DNA of 64,000 bases from Lagopus muta. Its lineage: Eukaryota; Chordata; Aves; Galliformes; Phasianidae. Within the stretch, counting starts at the first letter, position 1. Every line of letters starts with the position of its first letter. Positions 1-14,796 of the stretch are shown one piece after another. Below the pieces are notes generated by a model that saw only the letters and a list, made by a program, of their open reading frames with translations, did no database searches and was not told where the DNA came from. The stretch is from assembly GCF_023343835.1 (NCBI RefSeq), contig NC_064434.1:19325505-19389504 (forward strand), in the 5' to 3' direction. The position numbers and the translations under genes are program-made.

Positions 1-213
1 TGTGTGTCACAACTTCGTTCATCAGCTGTCTGCAGAGCTGCGCCTCCATGCCAGGCAGGAGATTGCAAGGCAGGGCTTCCAGCCCCATGGATCTCAGCAC
101 CTGGCTGAAGCTGTGGCAGAAGCTCTGCCTCAATACAGAGCACTGTGTGCTGGTGCCGCTGCAGCTTTTCCTTCTGGGCTCCCAGTACATCAGTGAGATA
201 TTCACTCAGTAAA
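1..213. other. GC-rich, coding-like segment at left edge, unidentified
   Basis: This edge segment is clearly richer in G and C than the following kilobases. It is open in two plus frames (ending at stops near 196 and 211) and in at least one minus frame. One plus frame ends in a hydrophobic, Leu-rich stretch. No protein family is recognised and no splice site decides a frame. It could be the end of a coding exon whose start lies outside the window, a repeat fragment, or chance. I cannot choose between these. Confidence 0.2.
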
Positions 214-930
214 ACACAGACAGCTGGCAGCAGTGCTGCACAAGTCAAGTTGGCCTTTATTTTTTTACATTTCTTGTGAACTGAAATCAGCATCTTTTAT
301 CACTCATGCTGCTTCCTTCAGGACATATACTGGAAAATATACATTTTGCTATTTTAAGGTACTGGTATCCTCGATTCTTGTTCTTGCAAGAACACTTGCA
401 TTTTCCTAAGATCAGAATCCAAAGATAAATGACCAGTGAATGAATCACTGCCCCCTCTAACCTGGTTTAAACAAGACAGGTCTTTTCAAAGGGAGATTTG
501 TTCCTCTATGGAGGTGCTATATTCCTATGTCCAGACCTTTTACCCCACATGCAAAGATGGGAGCTATTATTTGATTTAATTCCTTACAAAATACACAATT
601 ATCTCAGAGTTACAGTCTTCTGAGTTTCTGTCCTGGTTTCTTAAAAATTTAAGTATTTTTACCATTACCTTAAAAATTTTGGCATATCCTTTGGAGAATT
701 TTCTAATGATAACAACATCATTAACTGCCTGGAACGCACAGTTAAAATCCACAAAAATCAAACTAAAGCATTATTATTTTTACTATCCTCATAGTTTCAT
801 AACAACTATAAAAGACCCTAAGTTCCTTTCTTCCACCATCCCAAACTATAGAACTTGTACCTGGATTATTCCTGATAGGCAACTCTTCAACCTGTTCTTA
901 CAGTTTTTCCCAGGCAAAGATATCAGAGAT
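214..930. other. AT-rich intergenic DNA, nothing recognised
   Basis: I see no gene, RNA or identifiable repeat here. The short open frames overlap one another on both strands and look like chance. Confidence 0.5.
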
Positions 931-1555
931 CATAGAATCATAGAATCCTTGGAGTTGAAAGGGACCTTTAAAAGTCATCTAATCCAGCTCCCCTGCAATA
1001 ACAAGGATACCTACAACCAGATCTGGGTGCTCAGAGCCCCCATCCAGGGATGAGGCTTCCACTACATCTCTGGGTAACCTGTTCCAGTACCTCACCACTC
1101 TCACTGTAGAAGACTTATTCTTTATATCCAACCTAAATCTCCCCACTTCAAATCTGAAACCATTTTCCTCTGTCTTATCATCACAGTCCCTGTTAAAGAG
1201 TCTGTCCCCCTCTGTCTTATAGCCTCTATTTAGTGAAAGGCCACTTTCAGGTCACCTCACAGCCTTCTCTTCTTCAGACTGAACTGCCCCAGCTCTCTCA
1301 GTCTGTCTACATAAGGGGGGATGTTCCAATCCTTGGACCATTTTTGTGGCCCTTCCCTGGATGTGTTCCAGCAGGTCTGTGTCTCCCCTGTACTGAGGAC
1401 TCCACATGTGGATGTAGTGTTCCAGGTGAGGCCTCACCAGCCCAGAGTAGAGAGCAGGATCACCTCCCTCAATCTGTTGGCCACCTTCCTTTAGATGCAA
1501 TCCAGAATATGGTTGGCTTTCTGTGTAGTGAGGGTACTGCCCATGACCTTCCCCA
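931..1555 (-). mobile_element. CR1 retrotransposon fragment, reverse orientation
   Basis: The left end carries the reverse complement of the CR1 3' tail (CATAGAATCATAGAATC). It is followed by the CR1 3' region read backwards: the stretch on GTTCCAGTACCTCACC, the 'group of proteins' region, and the section ending in the short tandem before the 3' UTR. At about 620 bp it is one of the longest copies in the window. It is 5'-truncated, as expected for CR1, which primes from its 3' end. The open frames at 1233-1619 (+) and 1252-1569 (-) lie in this element and are not host genes. Confidence 0.9.
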
Positions 1556-1669
1556 GGAAGCTTTTCCATCTCTTTTTACTATTCTTACTGTTAGAATACT
1601 TCCATGGTGTCTGACCTGAATTTTCAGATGTAACTTAAGCTTGTATCTTGTTGCATACATGTACATATC

Positions 1670-4600
1670 ATAGGGAACAAAATATTTCCTTGACCCTTAC
1701 TAAAGCCCTTTTCTTATTTGAAGGCTAACCTTCTTTTCCCTTTTTTTTCCCTGATAGTCTTCTTTTCTTTTGTCTAAATAACCCTTGGCCAGTCTAGCTT
1801 TACAGGTCATGTTTTCCAGATTTATGGCTCTTTTTTGTCAATCTCCTAAATTTCTCCTTTTTCTCTTCCACAAGCTGAAAACCTCTGCTCTTTCTAGAAC
1901 TTCACTGAGTAAAGAATAAGTTCTTCATCTGAATAATATGTATCAAATATTTAGGTGTTATCTGTGTGTGCAAGCAAATAATAAAATATCAAGACACTCC
2001 ACTGATCTTCTTCAATTAGTTCTTTCTTAGCTAAAGGTTTTTCCAGCATTTGAATTATAAAAGAAAAACAGTGATGTCTTGTACAAATTCCAATAAATAT
2101 AAGACAAACTGTAGCACCCGGTGTTAATATCGTTGTCAGCAATTATTCTAAAGCCAAAGTAAAGGAGATATGAAGATGTCAAAGACAAATCCATAACTAC
2201 AATTTTCTTTGTTGTTGTTGTTTAAAAATGTATGAAATTCGAGTTTTAAGGGTGTCTGTTTTCTTTGGTGCCTCTTCTCTTCAAACTGAGAACTGCAAGC
2301 ATGCAGTTCTGTTGGGAAGGTACTAAATCACTGTGGCTCCAAAAGAACTTTAGTGAACTCTGCACTTGGCCTAGGCCCTTCATTGCAGTTCATAAGAAGA
2401 GTTACCTGAGCACATCACTCTCATGTGACTAGAAAAATAAGCACTTAGGACCAGAAGAAATATTACTAATGGGACTGAATAACCAACAGTAATGACAAGA
2501 ATTTTGGCAGTAGTTGAATGCAATTTGCAAAATTAATGTTACAGAAAGACATGTCCTCTACTACTTTTGCCAACTTTTTAATTAAAAATATGAGTCATAC
2601 TTCATGTAAATGCACTTCCTAATTTTACTGACTCATTGGATTCAGTGTGAAGGAAAAGAAACCCGTTATCTAAAAGGTTCACAGACTTTCATATGTTGAA
2701 CTAAGGCCCATGGGCAAGACTTGACAATGGATACTCCAACCTAAACATCTGATGGCAAGTCCTAGAAATGGGAACTCACATTTTAAATTTAAGTTCTTTA
2801 TGAAAAGGGCTAAATGTTTACGAAAAGGATTTAAAATCAAATGTCATTGCCTATAGCTAGACAAATTTTTTACAAAACTCTCCCCTTTTCTGCACTTGGA
2901 TCATTGACTGAGAATCACAGGGCTGTAGTGACAGTGACCCACGGCTCAGTACCATCTACTGAGCATAAGTATCCTTGTTTTTCAACTACTGGGGCAATAT
3001 TTACCAGGCAGTATTTTTTCAAATAAAAAACAAAGTATGAGTACTCCAAAAAGCAGGACATCTGGAAGCAGCTCCATCCTGATGGAATTCTATAGGAAGG
3101 AGGTTGCATTGTTTACCATTCCCCATTGAAACTGTGCCATTCTTCAGTGGAGAGGACACTGATGAAATCACAGAGTAAGAAAACAGGAGCACAATTTATG
3201 CATATATATATATATGAATAGGCAGAAATATAAGCAGGAAAGTAAGCATGGAGAATTCCTATCCAGGCGTATAGACTAGTGGTTAAAGCACTTAGATATA
3301 AAAAAATCTCCTCAGAGTTCAACTCTCAGGAGAGCAAGTAGAGCTCACCCAGTGGTAGTTCTACACACACCAGTGTCAGTAGCAAGGACTCATACTCTCT
3401 TATTCCAAGTGCCTTTAATCACTGATTGAAGCAAATATCTTTCTTTAGTCTGAGAAAGCTATTCCCAGTTCTGGGGTGCAAGACATTCTCCACAGAAAAT
3501 AATTTAAAGATATGTATTGCATGTCAACCGAGAAACATTAATGTAATGTAGTTCAGGCCCTGTTTGTCAGAACACAAACTGGTCCAACAATTAATCTAAG
3601 AGATTTCCATGTCACTTTGACTTTTCATCAAAGGTGAAGGACATGTAGTTTTTGTGCTGGAATCAAAGGAGATTTACCATGACATAAGCAGCTACATGAT
3701 ATCTTTCTGCTGCTCTATAAAATTTTCAGCTAATTGTCATCCATAAGTGCTGCTCCATCTTTCAAGTTATTCACTAGAGGATTTTAAATGCCAAACCTGA
3801 AACAGAATTCATGGAACTTTGATTTAGACTTAAATCTGAGTACTGGAAGTAGTCCTAAGTTATCCTATGCAGGAAAAGGGAACTGGTGTTTTTCTCGGTG
3901 TACAAAGTGACCCTGAGAGATGCCCTTTACAGAGAACTTTCAGTGATAAGGTAAATATTTTTTTCCTGGGATATCGAAGCATGATAATCATTTGATGATA
4001 TTGGATCTGTCTTCTAAGTGCAAAAATGTCAATAAAGGTTATTGTTTTTTTAGAATAAGAAACTGAAAGATTATATTCATAACTGGAATGCAAAATGAGT
4101 TATGGTAAACGTATGCCTATCCCCATATATTTTCAAGAAAAGAAAGTAATCTCAGGTAAAAATAACAAACATATCTATTACAACATTACTTCTGATTTTA
4201 ATTGTGATCTCCTTTTATAAAGATTACAGTCTTTTTTTATGGTGGAAAAATAGATTATAAACTAATATGCAATCACCAGAAATACCAGTTACAGCTTAAA
4301 TAATTGGCTAAAATACTGAAATTGTGAGAAAATATTATATTACAGAGGAAGAAAAATGGGTACAGGATGGTAAATTTAGTGTTAAGGAACTGTATAGAGA
4401 CTCAAGAAATTAATATTTTGAACTTGGCTTTGCTATTGCCTTGGTGTAACTTTCAGCAAGTCATTTAATCTTTTCTGGTTACATTTCATTGGTAAAAGAA
4501 AGATAATGAAGTTTCCTTACTTCATGGGAGTATTAGTGAGGAATGCATGCTGGTGAATAAGGCTATTATATTACAGAGTGATACGGAAAATTCTTGAGGT

Positions 4601-7600
4601 AATTAAAAGAGAATTTGCATTCATTTTCTTCTTTTCAACTGATGCTTCATAGTTCAGTTGTCAGCAACTGAATATTTATCAGAACATAAGATAATGACCT
4701 AGGAACCAGATGAGAGAAAAAGCTTAAAATCCATACTCTATCTCTGCTTTTGCATACTTAATACTCTATGGTTTCTTAGCCAAGAAAACATGACTGGTAC
4801 AAAGAAAAAATGAGAAGTTTTCTAGTGAAGTCCTTTCCTGCTTCTGAGGAGAACACTGTCTTTTTATAAACACTGTATTTGTAGAAAGTGCAAATCTTAC
4901 AAGCAATTTGTTTGCCTGAGTTATGCTGACAAATGGCAGCAGTTAAGGTATGTTTTGCTACCTACACTCCCTGTCCTGATGTATGTGCACTGAGTGTAAC
5001 CAGTTGTACTTGTTGAAGGCCATAAAAGAACAGGTATTAGTGCAGGGATACTCCTGAGCTGGAACTCAGTGACACACTTCAGAAGACCAAGTACAGAAAA
5101 GTGAAGGTAAAGATGAAGTATCTCACAAAGATGTCCTCATCCTTAGCTAGGTCTGAACTATTCAGTAATTACTGCAGTTCTTAACATCTGCCACAGCATC
5201 CAGGAGACACTGAAACTGACAATTTCCTTATTTTGCAACATTCAGTAGACAAGATTCCATGCAGCTCTGCATGTCATGAGAACCCTCCTTTTTTTTTATT
5301 TTTATTCTGGAAATGCCTTCTCCCCCTCCATCTGGTCTAATCTGACTTCCAGAATTTGTGGAACATTCTACATTTAATATAATTCCTTTTTTGCCTTTTT
5401 TTTTTTCTTTTTCACATTTGAGAAAGGTAGAGAGAATTGACCAGAAGGGGTGTTTTGCAGTTCCCAAATCTTACAGGGCCACATTCAGGAATTTTGGATT
5501 TTGATTTCAGAACTGAAATGAGTGATGTTCAGTCATTGAATAGGTAATGGTGAGAAGTGTTGTGGACAACCTGCTTCTACATGAATTCTTTACATGGTGA
5601 GAATTAACTGCTCATTTTCATCTACCACTGTCATGGAAAAAAAAAAACAACAATAAAATATGTAAAATGCCATTAATAATGCAGGGCTTATACTATCTTG
5701 TGTTCAGATGTCCCAGAAGTGGGAAAAATAGTGCAGGTTTCAATCCTCTCACAGATATGCTAACAGAATGTCTTGAAGAAAAAATCCTTGTCAATAAATT
5801 TCATGGAAACGGCAAGAGAAAAGAAAAAGGAATTTGTACAAGGAAATGGAATAAAGACTGTGACTGTGACACTGTAAAATTTAAGATTGGTAATTGATAC
5901 ATTACGTAGTCAGTGTTATTTTACTGAATGTCTAAATTAAAAGCTGACAGATTTTCACTGTGACTTCTAGGAATGAACTCACCAGAAACTGGCTCCTGGA
6001 TCACCTCATTCTCTAAGAAGTACCACTTGGTTTTTGCTTTCCCCGTTTTATTAGTAATGGCAGGAAGCCCTCAGCAAACAGGTAGGTCCTTCATGCTGCT
6101 TTAAAGGCAATCAGCCTAATCTCTTTTTGCTTCCCTGATAGAATCAAAGCACAAGGAGATTTAGAAAAATGCACAGAAAGCATTGCACTGCATGTTGACA
6201 GTTACAGCAAGAAAAAGCTCAGCAGTGCAAACAACCCAAAGAAAACAAGTTGACCCCAGCCCAATGTTTTTGTGATGCATCTGGTTGTCTAAGAGCAAGG
6301 AAGGGAGTAAGGCCTCTTTTGAAGTTGTAGGATTTTTCCACAATGGAACAGCTTGTGTGCACCAAGATGAAACTGCTCTGAACATCAGAGTAATTCTGTT
6401 CACCAGAATTAAAAATCTTGCAGTAACCCAACTATTTCAGTACTAGGACTTGATTTCATGGAATACAGTACTGGTCACAGCAAATTTTACCTGGGGGAAC
6501 AAAACCAGTACTAGCAGAGTGAGATATCTACTTCCATATCAGGTGGATAAGGTGGATTAAGCTCCATTTCATGTCAGCACAATGTTTGATTACACACCAC
6601 GCGCAGTTCTTTCCAAGCTGTGCTGGGGACCAAATCAGCCTGGAGAAGCCTCATTTCCTGAGGGATCAAGGGCTCGGATGAATGAGGCAGGCACTGGAAC
6701 AGAAAAGCTGATCTTTTGTTTTCTCTTTTTGCTTCCAGCCTCCCCTCAATTGTTTTCTCTTCCTGTTTTTTTTCCGCAGAGCTCCTGTGTGATGCCAGAC
6801 TCCCTTTCAGGTAAGTATTCTTCAGATGATCACTATGTTCTTGTTTTCTGACTATTTTTCTTAAGAGCTGGAGGCCTGACAGAAGTGCTAAGTGCTCCTT
6901 TCTGATGTCCCTGCCAAGCAACTCGGAAGATCTGCCTCAAAGATGTGAAAACTTTTTCAGACAAAGAAAAAAAGGTCGTCAGTGTCATTTACCTCAGGTA
7001 GAGGACTGTATTTCTCTTTTGTCCCATTCTTTGTAAAAAAGTCTCTGTTTCCACTGAAAATTTCCAAACAAACAAAAAACAGCAGGAAGCCAACACCTTA
7101 CACTTAGGCTATGACCAACTCTGGAAATGAAAAGCTGAAGCAAGTGCTGATTTTCCTGATCTAACTTTCTTTTTCAGATGACATTTTGATAAGAGTTTTG
7201 TATCTTTTTGATCAAAGCATTCTGGGATCAGGTCACTCATTTCTATTTCATTCACATATTTAAGAAGTAAAACATATGAATTTGTGTAAGTAAAATAGTT
7301 TGAAGTCTGCCTTCTTACAGCCGTTTCATCTGAAGTGCTGTGGATGATTCACATTCATTCCAAATATACAGTTCAATACCAGTATTATTAGAAGGATTTA
7401 ACCCATGAAATGACAGTAAAGCTATATGTATTTGTATTAAGAACTTGATTAAATCTCTTTGTGAAACATCTGGTGTTTAGACGTGGTAATAACAGGATAG
7501 CAGATCTAACAGTGTTTAAGCATTGTAATTCCCGTGTTGCTGTTCTTAATACATGAACTGTGCTGACCTATTACAACGAAAATACCACAGACCTAAGCAG

Positions 7601-10600
7601 CACATTTCTCTGTGGAGGATGCCTGAACATTTTGCAAACTATCCATCATTCTTCACTACAGACAAAAAGGCTTTCTGGAATTGCCTCCGGCATTTGCTCA
7701 ATGGCAACAGCTCGAGTCAGTCTGAGTCAAGAAATAAGGAGTATCATACAGCTCAAAACAGGGGACATATTCAGAGTAAAGTCAATGGAATCAAGAGCCA
7801 AAGCCAGTCCATGCCAAGACTACTTCAGCTTTTTCAGAAAAAAACTATGGACTATTTCACATGTGAAATTACTTAAGATCACACTTTTTATCTGCTATAC
7901 GCTTTCACTGGCACAACAGCCTTCCTCTCAGTTTGGAGTTCTCATCCCTTGCTAATTCCTGGGCTATATTATCACTCCTGGGTTGGAGAATACTCAAAAC
8001 TAGTATCTGTGTAAATGGCTGGCGGAGTGGCCTATTGTATGGCTGTACTGTGGCCTATTTTGTGGGAAGGACAGCAGGATCAGACTTGCACAATCATCAG
8101 CACAATGTACAAGACTGATTTCTTCTTGATGTTTTGGATCGATGTAAACAAACCACTTGCTTGTTGGGATATGTTAAGAGCACAGAATGAAGTGACTTGT
8201 AGAAGCAACAAAGTTACCAATAATTACAGCTTACATTATTTTTACATTAAAATTTAAGTCTCTTAATGATAACTCCTAAAGAGTGTAAAATACTAGACAG
8301 ATTCCATTATGTTAATGTGTTTATGGGCAGATTTTATAATGCGTGCATGAAGTGACACTACTAAGAATGCAGATATGTAAGTTATTCCAGAGAAAAGGTA
8401 GCTTTAAAGCTGAATGCAAGTGCTAGACCAACCCACGTGATGGCTGTCTGCAGAATCTCGACTAATTTAACCAAGGAAAATCAGAGAAACAATGGCTAAA
8501 TGAAAAAAAATATATAAAATATATGGCATTCTATGCATTGTATATGTGATGAATTTGAACAGTGATAGTTTCAAGGAAGTTAGTTAAGCGGTTAACTAAG
8601 GACAAGCACTTGATTAAGGAAAATTGGTAAATTAGTGAAAGTGGACCTGGGATGTGGAATGCAATTTTAATGAAAGGTCTATGAATTATTATTTTTTTTT
8701 TAACTGCATTTCATTAAGAGTGGTTTTCTGAGGACACTAAGCTAAAGAGCTATGGCATTTGTACACAAAAAAACCTCTCAGATTTTTTTGTTAAATGCCT
8801 GCATGAGCTCATGTCTGAATGTCAAATGAAAACCTACTAGCAACACCGAAATATCTCTTTATTTTCCAGATGAGAGAACACTGTGGGATTTTTGTCTGAG
8901 ACATCAGTCACCACATCAAATAATGGCATCATTTCAGAGCTTACTGAATCTGGATGATATTTTATTAGATTTCTTTCATGTTTGGTGATTATTTGTGAAT
9001 GAGGATCTGTGCAACTTTTTATATTGTTTCTTTCTTAAAGTCACTTTAGTTTATTTCCCGTTCAAATAAGCAGATGTCCTCCATAATCTATGAAACTTCA
9101 GACCTGATTCTTCAAGACCTGAAACTTTATAGCAACAATCCACATCATGCCTGATGGAAAGCAGTAGATGACATCACTGCCTTGCAACCTTTCCAGTTTC
9201 AGATCAGAGTTTGATATGTCTCTGAGCCAATTCATGCTATCTGATTTTGACTTCTGGGGACTATTTTTGACTTGAGAGTTACCAGAATGCAAAGGGCTCC
9301 CATCACATTTGTAAACATTGGAAACTTGTGCTTTAATTTAGAATTGTCAAGAAGCTTATGGCGTTCAAAGGGAGTGGGAGGCCCTAGATATTTAACAGAA
9401 TAAAAGAGTATTTGCTGAAACTCAATTGAAATCATCAGCTCAGCCAGGTGAGTTCAATTGCCAAGCTTGAGAGCAGATGTTGCTTTTTTGTTTCCCCTGC
9501 ACAGGCTGGCCCTCTCAACAGCAAGCCCTCTACTCTGAGGCAGTTGAATCTGTGCACAGAAACAGTCTTCCAAGGGCATCAGTAGAACTTTCATAACAGA
9601 GCTCTTTATCTCAGACCTCTTCAGTTTGGAATTTAACTCCCATTGTTGGTTTCTTGGTGTACTGTGATATATTTGATGCCATTTTACATTTAATTAGATA
9701 ATTTGACATTAAGATGGTGTCTTCATCTTCTTGTTTCTTAACATAGCTCATTAGTTAAAGTATGATGTGTTTGCTTCTACGTCTATTTTAATTCCAAATC
9801 ATCCTATTTTAAGCTTTAGTCAGATGTATTAAAAAATACTTGATATACTGCCAAAATATTTTCCTCTTGTTTCACCATAAATATTATAGTCTATGTCCTC
9901 AGGTCCCAGTACATAGCCTTGGGAAGCCAGTTATGTCCTGGAAGTTCTGAGACCTGGAACATTCTCTGCAAGTTGCAGAGCAGCTTTAAAACAATCATAC
10001 TACTACTTAAAAACTAAAGACTTCAAATATAGCAGCTATATAAGTTAACATTTGCTAAAAGCCCACTGGCATCTGAGGGATTTGCATGTGTTTTATGTTT
10101 TGCATGTGTTCTGTTGAGTCATTGACCTTTGAGATATACTAGCCTAAGAGTAAATGTGCCGCCTACACCGAAGAAGAGAGTAGCTCATGTAGACATGTAT
10201 TCAACATGTCTGCCCTTGCTCAACCTGAAAATCCCTTCTGTAGTGACACGGAAAGAGTTCCTGGAAAATAACTTTACAATTTTTAGGAGTCTTTCTACTC
10301 TTCCCGAACATCCTAGATTTTCTACCTTTTCCAGTGAAGGGATCATTTGAGCTTTACTACAAGCCTTCAGGTCTAACTGACTGTTTCAGGAAAGGTGATT
10401 GGGCAGAATCTGTCTCACATACAGGCAAATTAATCTACAAGAAAGCTGCTGAAAGAAGACAGAAAATAAGCAGATACTATCATTCGGAATGAAATGGAGA
10501 CATATCCTGAAATACACGGGTTCAAATTAGGATATTTCTTCTCTTTCAGCACGCTGTTGCTATCAAGAAACTTACCATGTCTTATAAATACTTCTTAAGG

Positions 10601-13600
10601 ATAGAAAAAAAAGAGTCAGTCTAAGGAACCTGATATGTCTGCAAGATCATTTTCATAGGCTTTGGAAAGTACATTTTACAAAATAACAATAATAATAGGA
10701 TTTTTTTTCTTTAGATAAAAGCATATTCAAGGACACTCCTGGGAAGGCAGGGTCAGCACAACACAATTTTACTGGATTTAGATTTTAAGTGCTTTGAACA
10801 TGAATAAATGCTTATAAGAGTTAAGGATGATTATTACTGCATGTTCATAAAAAAAAAAAAACCTCCCCTCTTTCTCAACAATACTAATAGCATCTGCAGT
10901 GCTGAGAGTCATAAAGCATTACTGTTGGCTTTTAGGATGATTTATAGGACTATTGTAACAGAGAGAGGTATCTTAGCATAGCTCTGGGAGTCAGCAATTC
11001 CTCTCTTCTGGTCTAGGCTCTGATACAAAATTTTCTTTATAGCCTTGAGCTGTTCACTTAATCTTTCTGCCTTGTATTCCACATCCATGAATTATGAAGT
11101 TTCCATATTCACCTAACAGTAAGGAAAGGTCATTGTTTCTCTCCTCCAAAAATATTTCCCTTAGGACAAAGCTCACCTCACAGTCACACAAGAATTGGAA
11201 TTTGTTCTGCGGACTTTAAACTTCTGAGATTGGCTTAGAAGTTTGCCTGTTCTTGGTGATAAAGAGTTTCTCTCCCCAAAATTACCCACTGACAAGCTCA
11301 AAATCTGAATCCTGGGTACACATACTGTCTGACCATAGCATAGAGCTGAACAGAGATAAAGTGGACTCTTAGTGCACTCTTGCTTGAAAGTAGGTGTAGG
11401 AGTATACTTAAAACGCAATACAGATGTGGCTCTTGCAGTTTCAAAGACACCCTCACTGCCTGAATTCTAGATCTGTACTCTGCTGTGTGATTTTATAACA
11501 AAAAATGTAAGTAGTTCACACACACATAAGAACAAGGATAGATGTATATAATAAGTACGTACATTTAAGGATCTTTTTTATGTTCTTTCACTGTGAAGTC
11601 ATTGTTCTGGTTTTAGTACTGCAGAAAACTCTGCAGCATGTTAGTGTAGTCAGTGCCCATTTTGTTTAACAGGAAAATCATCTATAGCTCAGAAAGACAT
11701 TTTACAAAAGAAATAGGGTTTTTTTTTTCCTTTCAAAATAGTAGCGGTATTAAAAGGGTATATTTGTATATAGACTAGAAAATGTACTCCATCCACACTT
11801 TGGTAATTGTTAAAAGAGTTGCTTATTCTAATCCATAGTATTGCTAAATTCCTACTTACTGTACGGGTGGGTCTGCAGTATCACAAAACTTATCAGCACT
11901 CACGGGATATTGGCAGTTATGGGATACTTCATAAACAACACAACTGGGAGACTCAAACGGCAGTGTAGCTGTGATGGAGAGCTTTACCATAGAAGTCATC
12001 GCAATGAGAAAGAGAAATTATCCTTAAACCAATGAGCAGGGAGGAACAGGGAAGTTTCCCTGAGCAGCTGTGAATACCCATATAGACACAGCCATGCTAC
12101 CTACCCTCAAGTACATCAGGACAGAAAAAGGTGCTGCTGTATCAAAAAATCACAGTGTTCTCTACCTTTGCACTAGCTAATGATACCAACCACACAAAAA
12201 GGCTTAGATCATCCTGAAAGGATTGCAGCTGCAATCTCTCCTCCCAAACTAATGCCACAATTACAGCTCTCTGCAGTCTTTCAGACTTCTTTTTTTTTAA
12301 AATGTATGATACTTAAAAGACAGAAGGCACTAAATATTACTCTCTGTTGCAGAGCTGGAAATGAAAATTCATTTGTAAATTCTACAAATGTGTTTGATTA
12401 TAAAACAAAGCTCCTCTCAAGCTTTATGCATGCACTTAATTGTTCAGGTGTAAAAGGAGTTGAGACTTTAGCATTCAGACCCTCCTTATTACCCAGTCAG
12501 TAAAAGTTACCCGTAACCTTTGAGTAGACTGGTGAATCTCTGAAAAATGTTTCTTCATGGGAGGGCACATTCTAACTCAAAGTAAGAATAAGCTCTTTAG
12601 AATAGGACTACCAGATTCTGGTAAGAGTTTCTTTAGGTTCTATGCCTTGCTAGAGGAAACATACGTTTTTCTAAATACAGTTTGATTTTTTTGCAATTTC
12701 GTGTAAGAAAATATTCTCTATTATTCTCTTTACTGTACTTATTTTGATTGTTCCTTAAGTTATGTTTATGTTTGCAGTTTGAGAAATATTTATTTCTAGT
12801 GTGTACTGTTGCCACCTAGCGTCAAAAAACAGCAGTGTATTTAAAGTTCCATGCTCCTTTTACATGAGGTTAGGGCATATATCTTTAAATGCCTCTACTA
12901 ATATTGATTTCTTCAAGATCAGCTAGGAAACAATACTTGTGATTTCGAATTGGACACTTAATCATGGTACACCATTTTGGAGCTACAGTGGGAACAGGAA
13001 CTGGGGTGAATAAAGCATCTCCTGCAGACGATCACAGAAGGATTAAACACCACCTAACTACGTATATTTACTGCACAGACAGTTCCCTCTTAGGTTCTCC
13101 TTTGCTAGTCATGGGAAAGATGCTGAGTGCTTTCAATTGATCTCATCTTGAAGATGTAAAACAGATCAAATATTGATATGCCTTTAAATTGCCTATTTCC
13201 CTCATTGAGTATATAAACAGCAATAGGCAGTAATCCCATACAAGCACAAACATCGCCAACAAGCATGTCTGAGTCCAACTCCTAGCTCCACACAGGACCA
13301 CCCAAAATTCAAATCCTAAGTCTGAGTGCATTGTCCAATGGTTTGTTGAACTCCAGCAGCTTGGGGCCCATTCTAGTGCCTAGGATTGGGTGAAGATATT
13401 TGCAATGGAAATGGCTAAATGAAATGAGACAAATCCTACCGTAACTCACTCTCATGAGGTCTGGAAAAAATTTACTAACAGCCTAAACTGGGACTTGGGC
13501 CTCTTGTTTAAATTGTCCTGTTCTGAATATTCCTCATAAATGGTAATGAGATTTGGAGTTATGTGCTCACTGAGGGCACGTAGTATCTTCTAAATCTTTT

Positions 13601-14796
13601 CTAATCACTCCAAGAGAGATCTACAAAATACTGGAGGAGCAAGGACAATCCGATTACATAATTGATTAAAGTGAAGATACAGCAAAGCTGCCAAGACAAT
13701 CGCATTATGTCTGGAACCCTGGAGCACAATCTAATCCAACAATTAATTATAACAGCAAATAGCTAGAGAAAAGCAATGCTGTTGTGGTATTTTCCTGTAA
13801 TATTCAGAAAAGGAGCAGACGGGGTTTTTTTTTGTTTTTTTTTTTTAAGCCAGCATTTTCATATAACTGAATACACATAAAAAGAAAATTTTTGGCATGC
13901 TGTATTCCACTGGCATCTTGCCATTGATTTCAGTGAGTTCAGAACTGCATTACCCGTGTTACTGCTGCTTACTCTATCAAGTAGCCAAAACTTATGGAGC
14001 ACAGTGATACATGAAGGAGCACATGAGGTGAAAGCTTAAGCCTTTTGGCCAAGAAAGTGCCTTGGAAAGAGTAAGCTTCAAGGAATGTGCAACTTTTTCC
14101 TCTTTTCATGAAGTGTTCCTGTCTGGCTATTAACTCTCCAGTCCCAGGTCTCAGGATTCTTGTGACAGTTGTACATGTGTAAATTTCTGTACCACAGCTA
14201 CTGTGCTTCCATATGGAACAGCATGGCACTTAGTTGCTGTGAGTAACTATAAGGATTGGCTGAGAAGGTAAATGGAGAGGCATGCTTTCTTCTGAAGCAA
14301 TTTGTTTTTGAAATACTGCAAGCCATATGTTTCTCTGTCTTCTTCCAAATATTTGTGCTGATGTTGCTAAAAGGCGATTTCATCCAAGGAAAAGAAGATG
14401 CATGATAGATTATGCTGTGAAAGTATATAGCACTTGCCTAATGTGTTGCCATCCTCTGAACTCCGTGCTTTAGTCACTGAAGTACTGCTGCCACCAGAAT
14501 TCATCAGTCTATCCTTTCCTTCCACTAATCTCTAAATCTGTGCCATAAGCAAACGTGCAGGTAGTTCAACTCTCTGACCATTCAAGAAAGCTGCTAGACC
14601 AGAACATGCCAGGTACCTGGTTTTGCACCAGATCTCACGACAATCATGCCATATTGCTAGTCATGTTGACTACAGAGGGCAAAACCATGGGTGGAAACAT
14701 CCTCATAGGAAAGACAGTGGACTTCAGGCAGTTTTGTCAGCACCACCTTTCCTTCTATGATCCTATAAACAGCACTTAGCAATGGTTGTTCTAGAG
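1670..14796. other. Long AT-rich intergenic stretch without a supported gene
   Basis: About 13 kb of AT-rich DNA. I looked for coding exons on both strands and found none with a recognisable protein plus flanking splice sites. The longest open frames (7553-7876 and 7560-7955 +, overlapping; 6574-6921 -; 12180-12503 +) match no family I know. Homopolymer runs and short AT repeats occur, for example (TA)n at 3202-3215 and an A run at 10849-10862. No CR1 copy was clear here, in contrast with the rest of the window. Confidence 0.5.
3202..3215. repeat. Short (TA)n microsatellite
   Basis: About seven TA units in intergenic DNA. Confidence 0.8.

Noticed and set aside
1233-1666. Overlapping open frames of 65-128 codons on both strands
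   Set aside because: They lie inside or at the end of a reverse CR1 element and are remains of repeat sequence, not host genes.
6574-6921. 115-codon minus open frame, Lys/Glu-rich
   Set aside because: The charged composition follows from the purine-rich strand. No family match and no flanking gene signals.
7553-7955. Two overlapping plus open frames (107 and 131 codons)
   Set aside because: No recognisable protein in either frame, no splice or promoter signals, and AT-rich surroundings. Overlap of two long frames alone is not evidence of coding.
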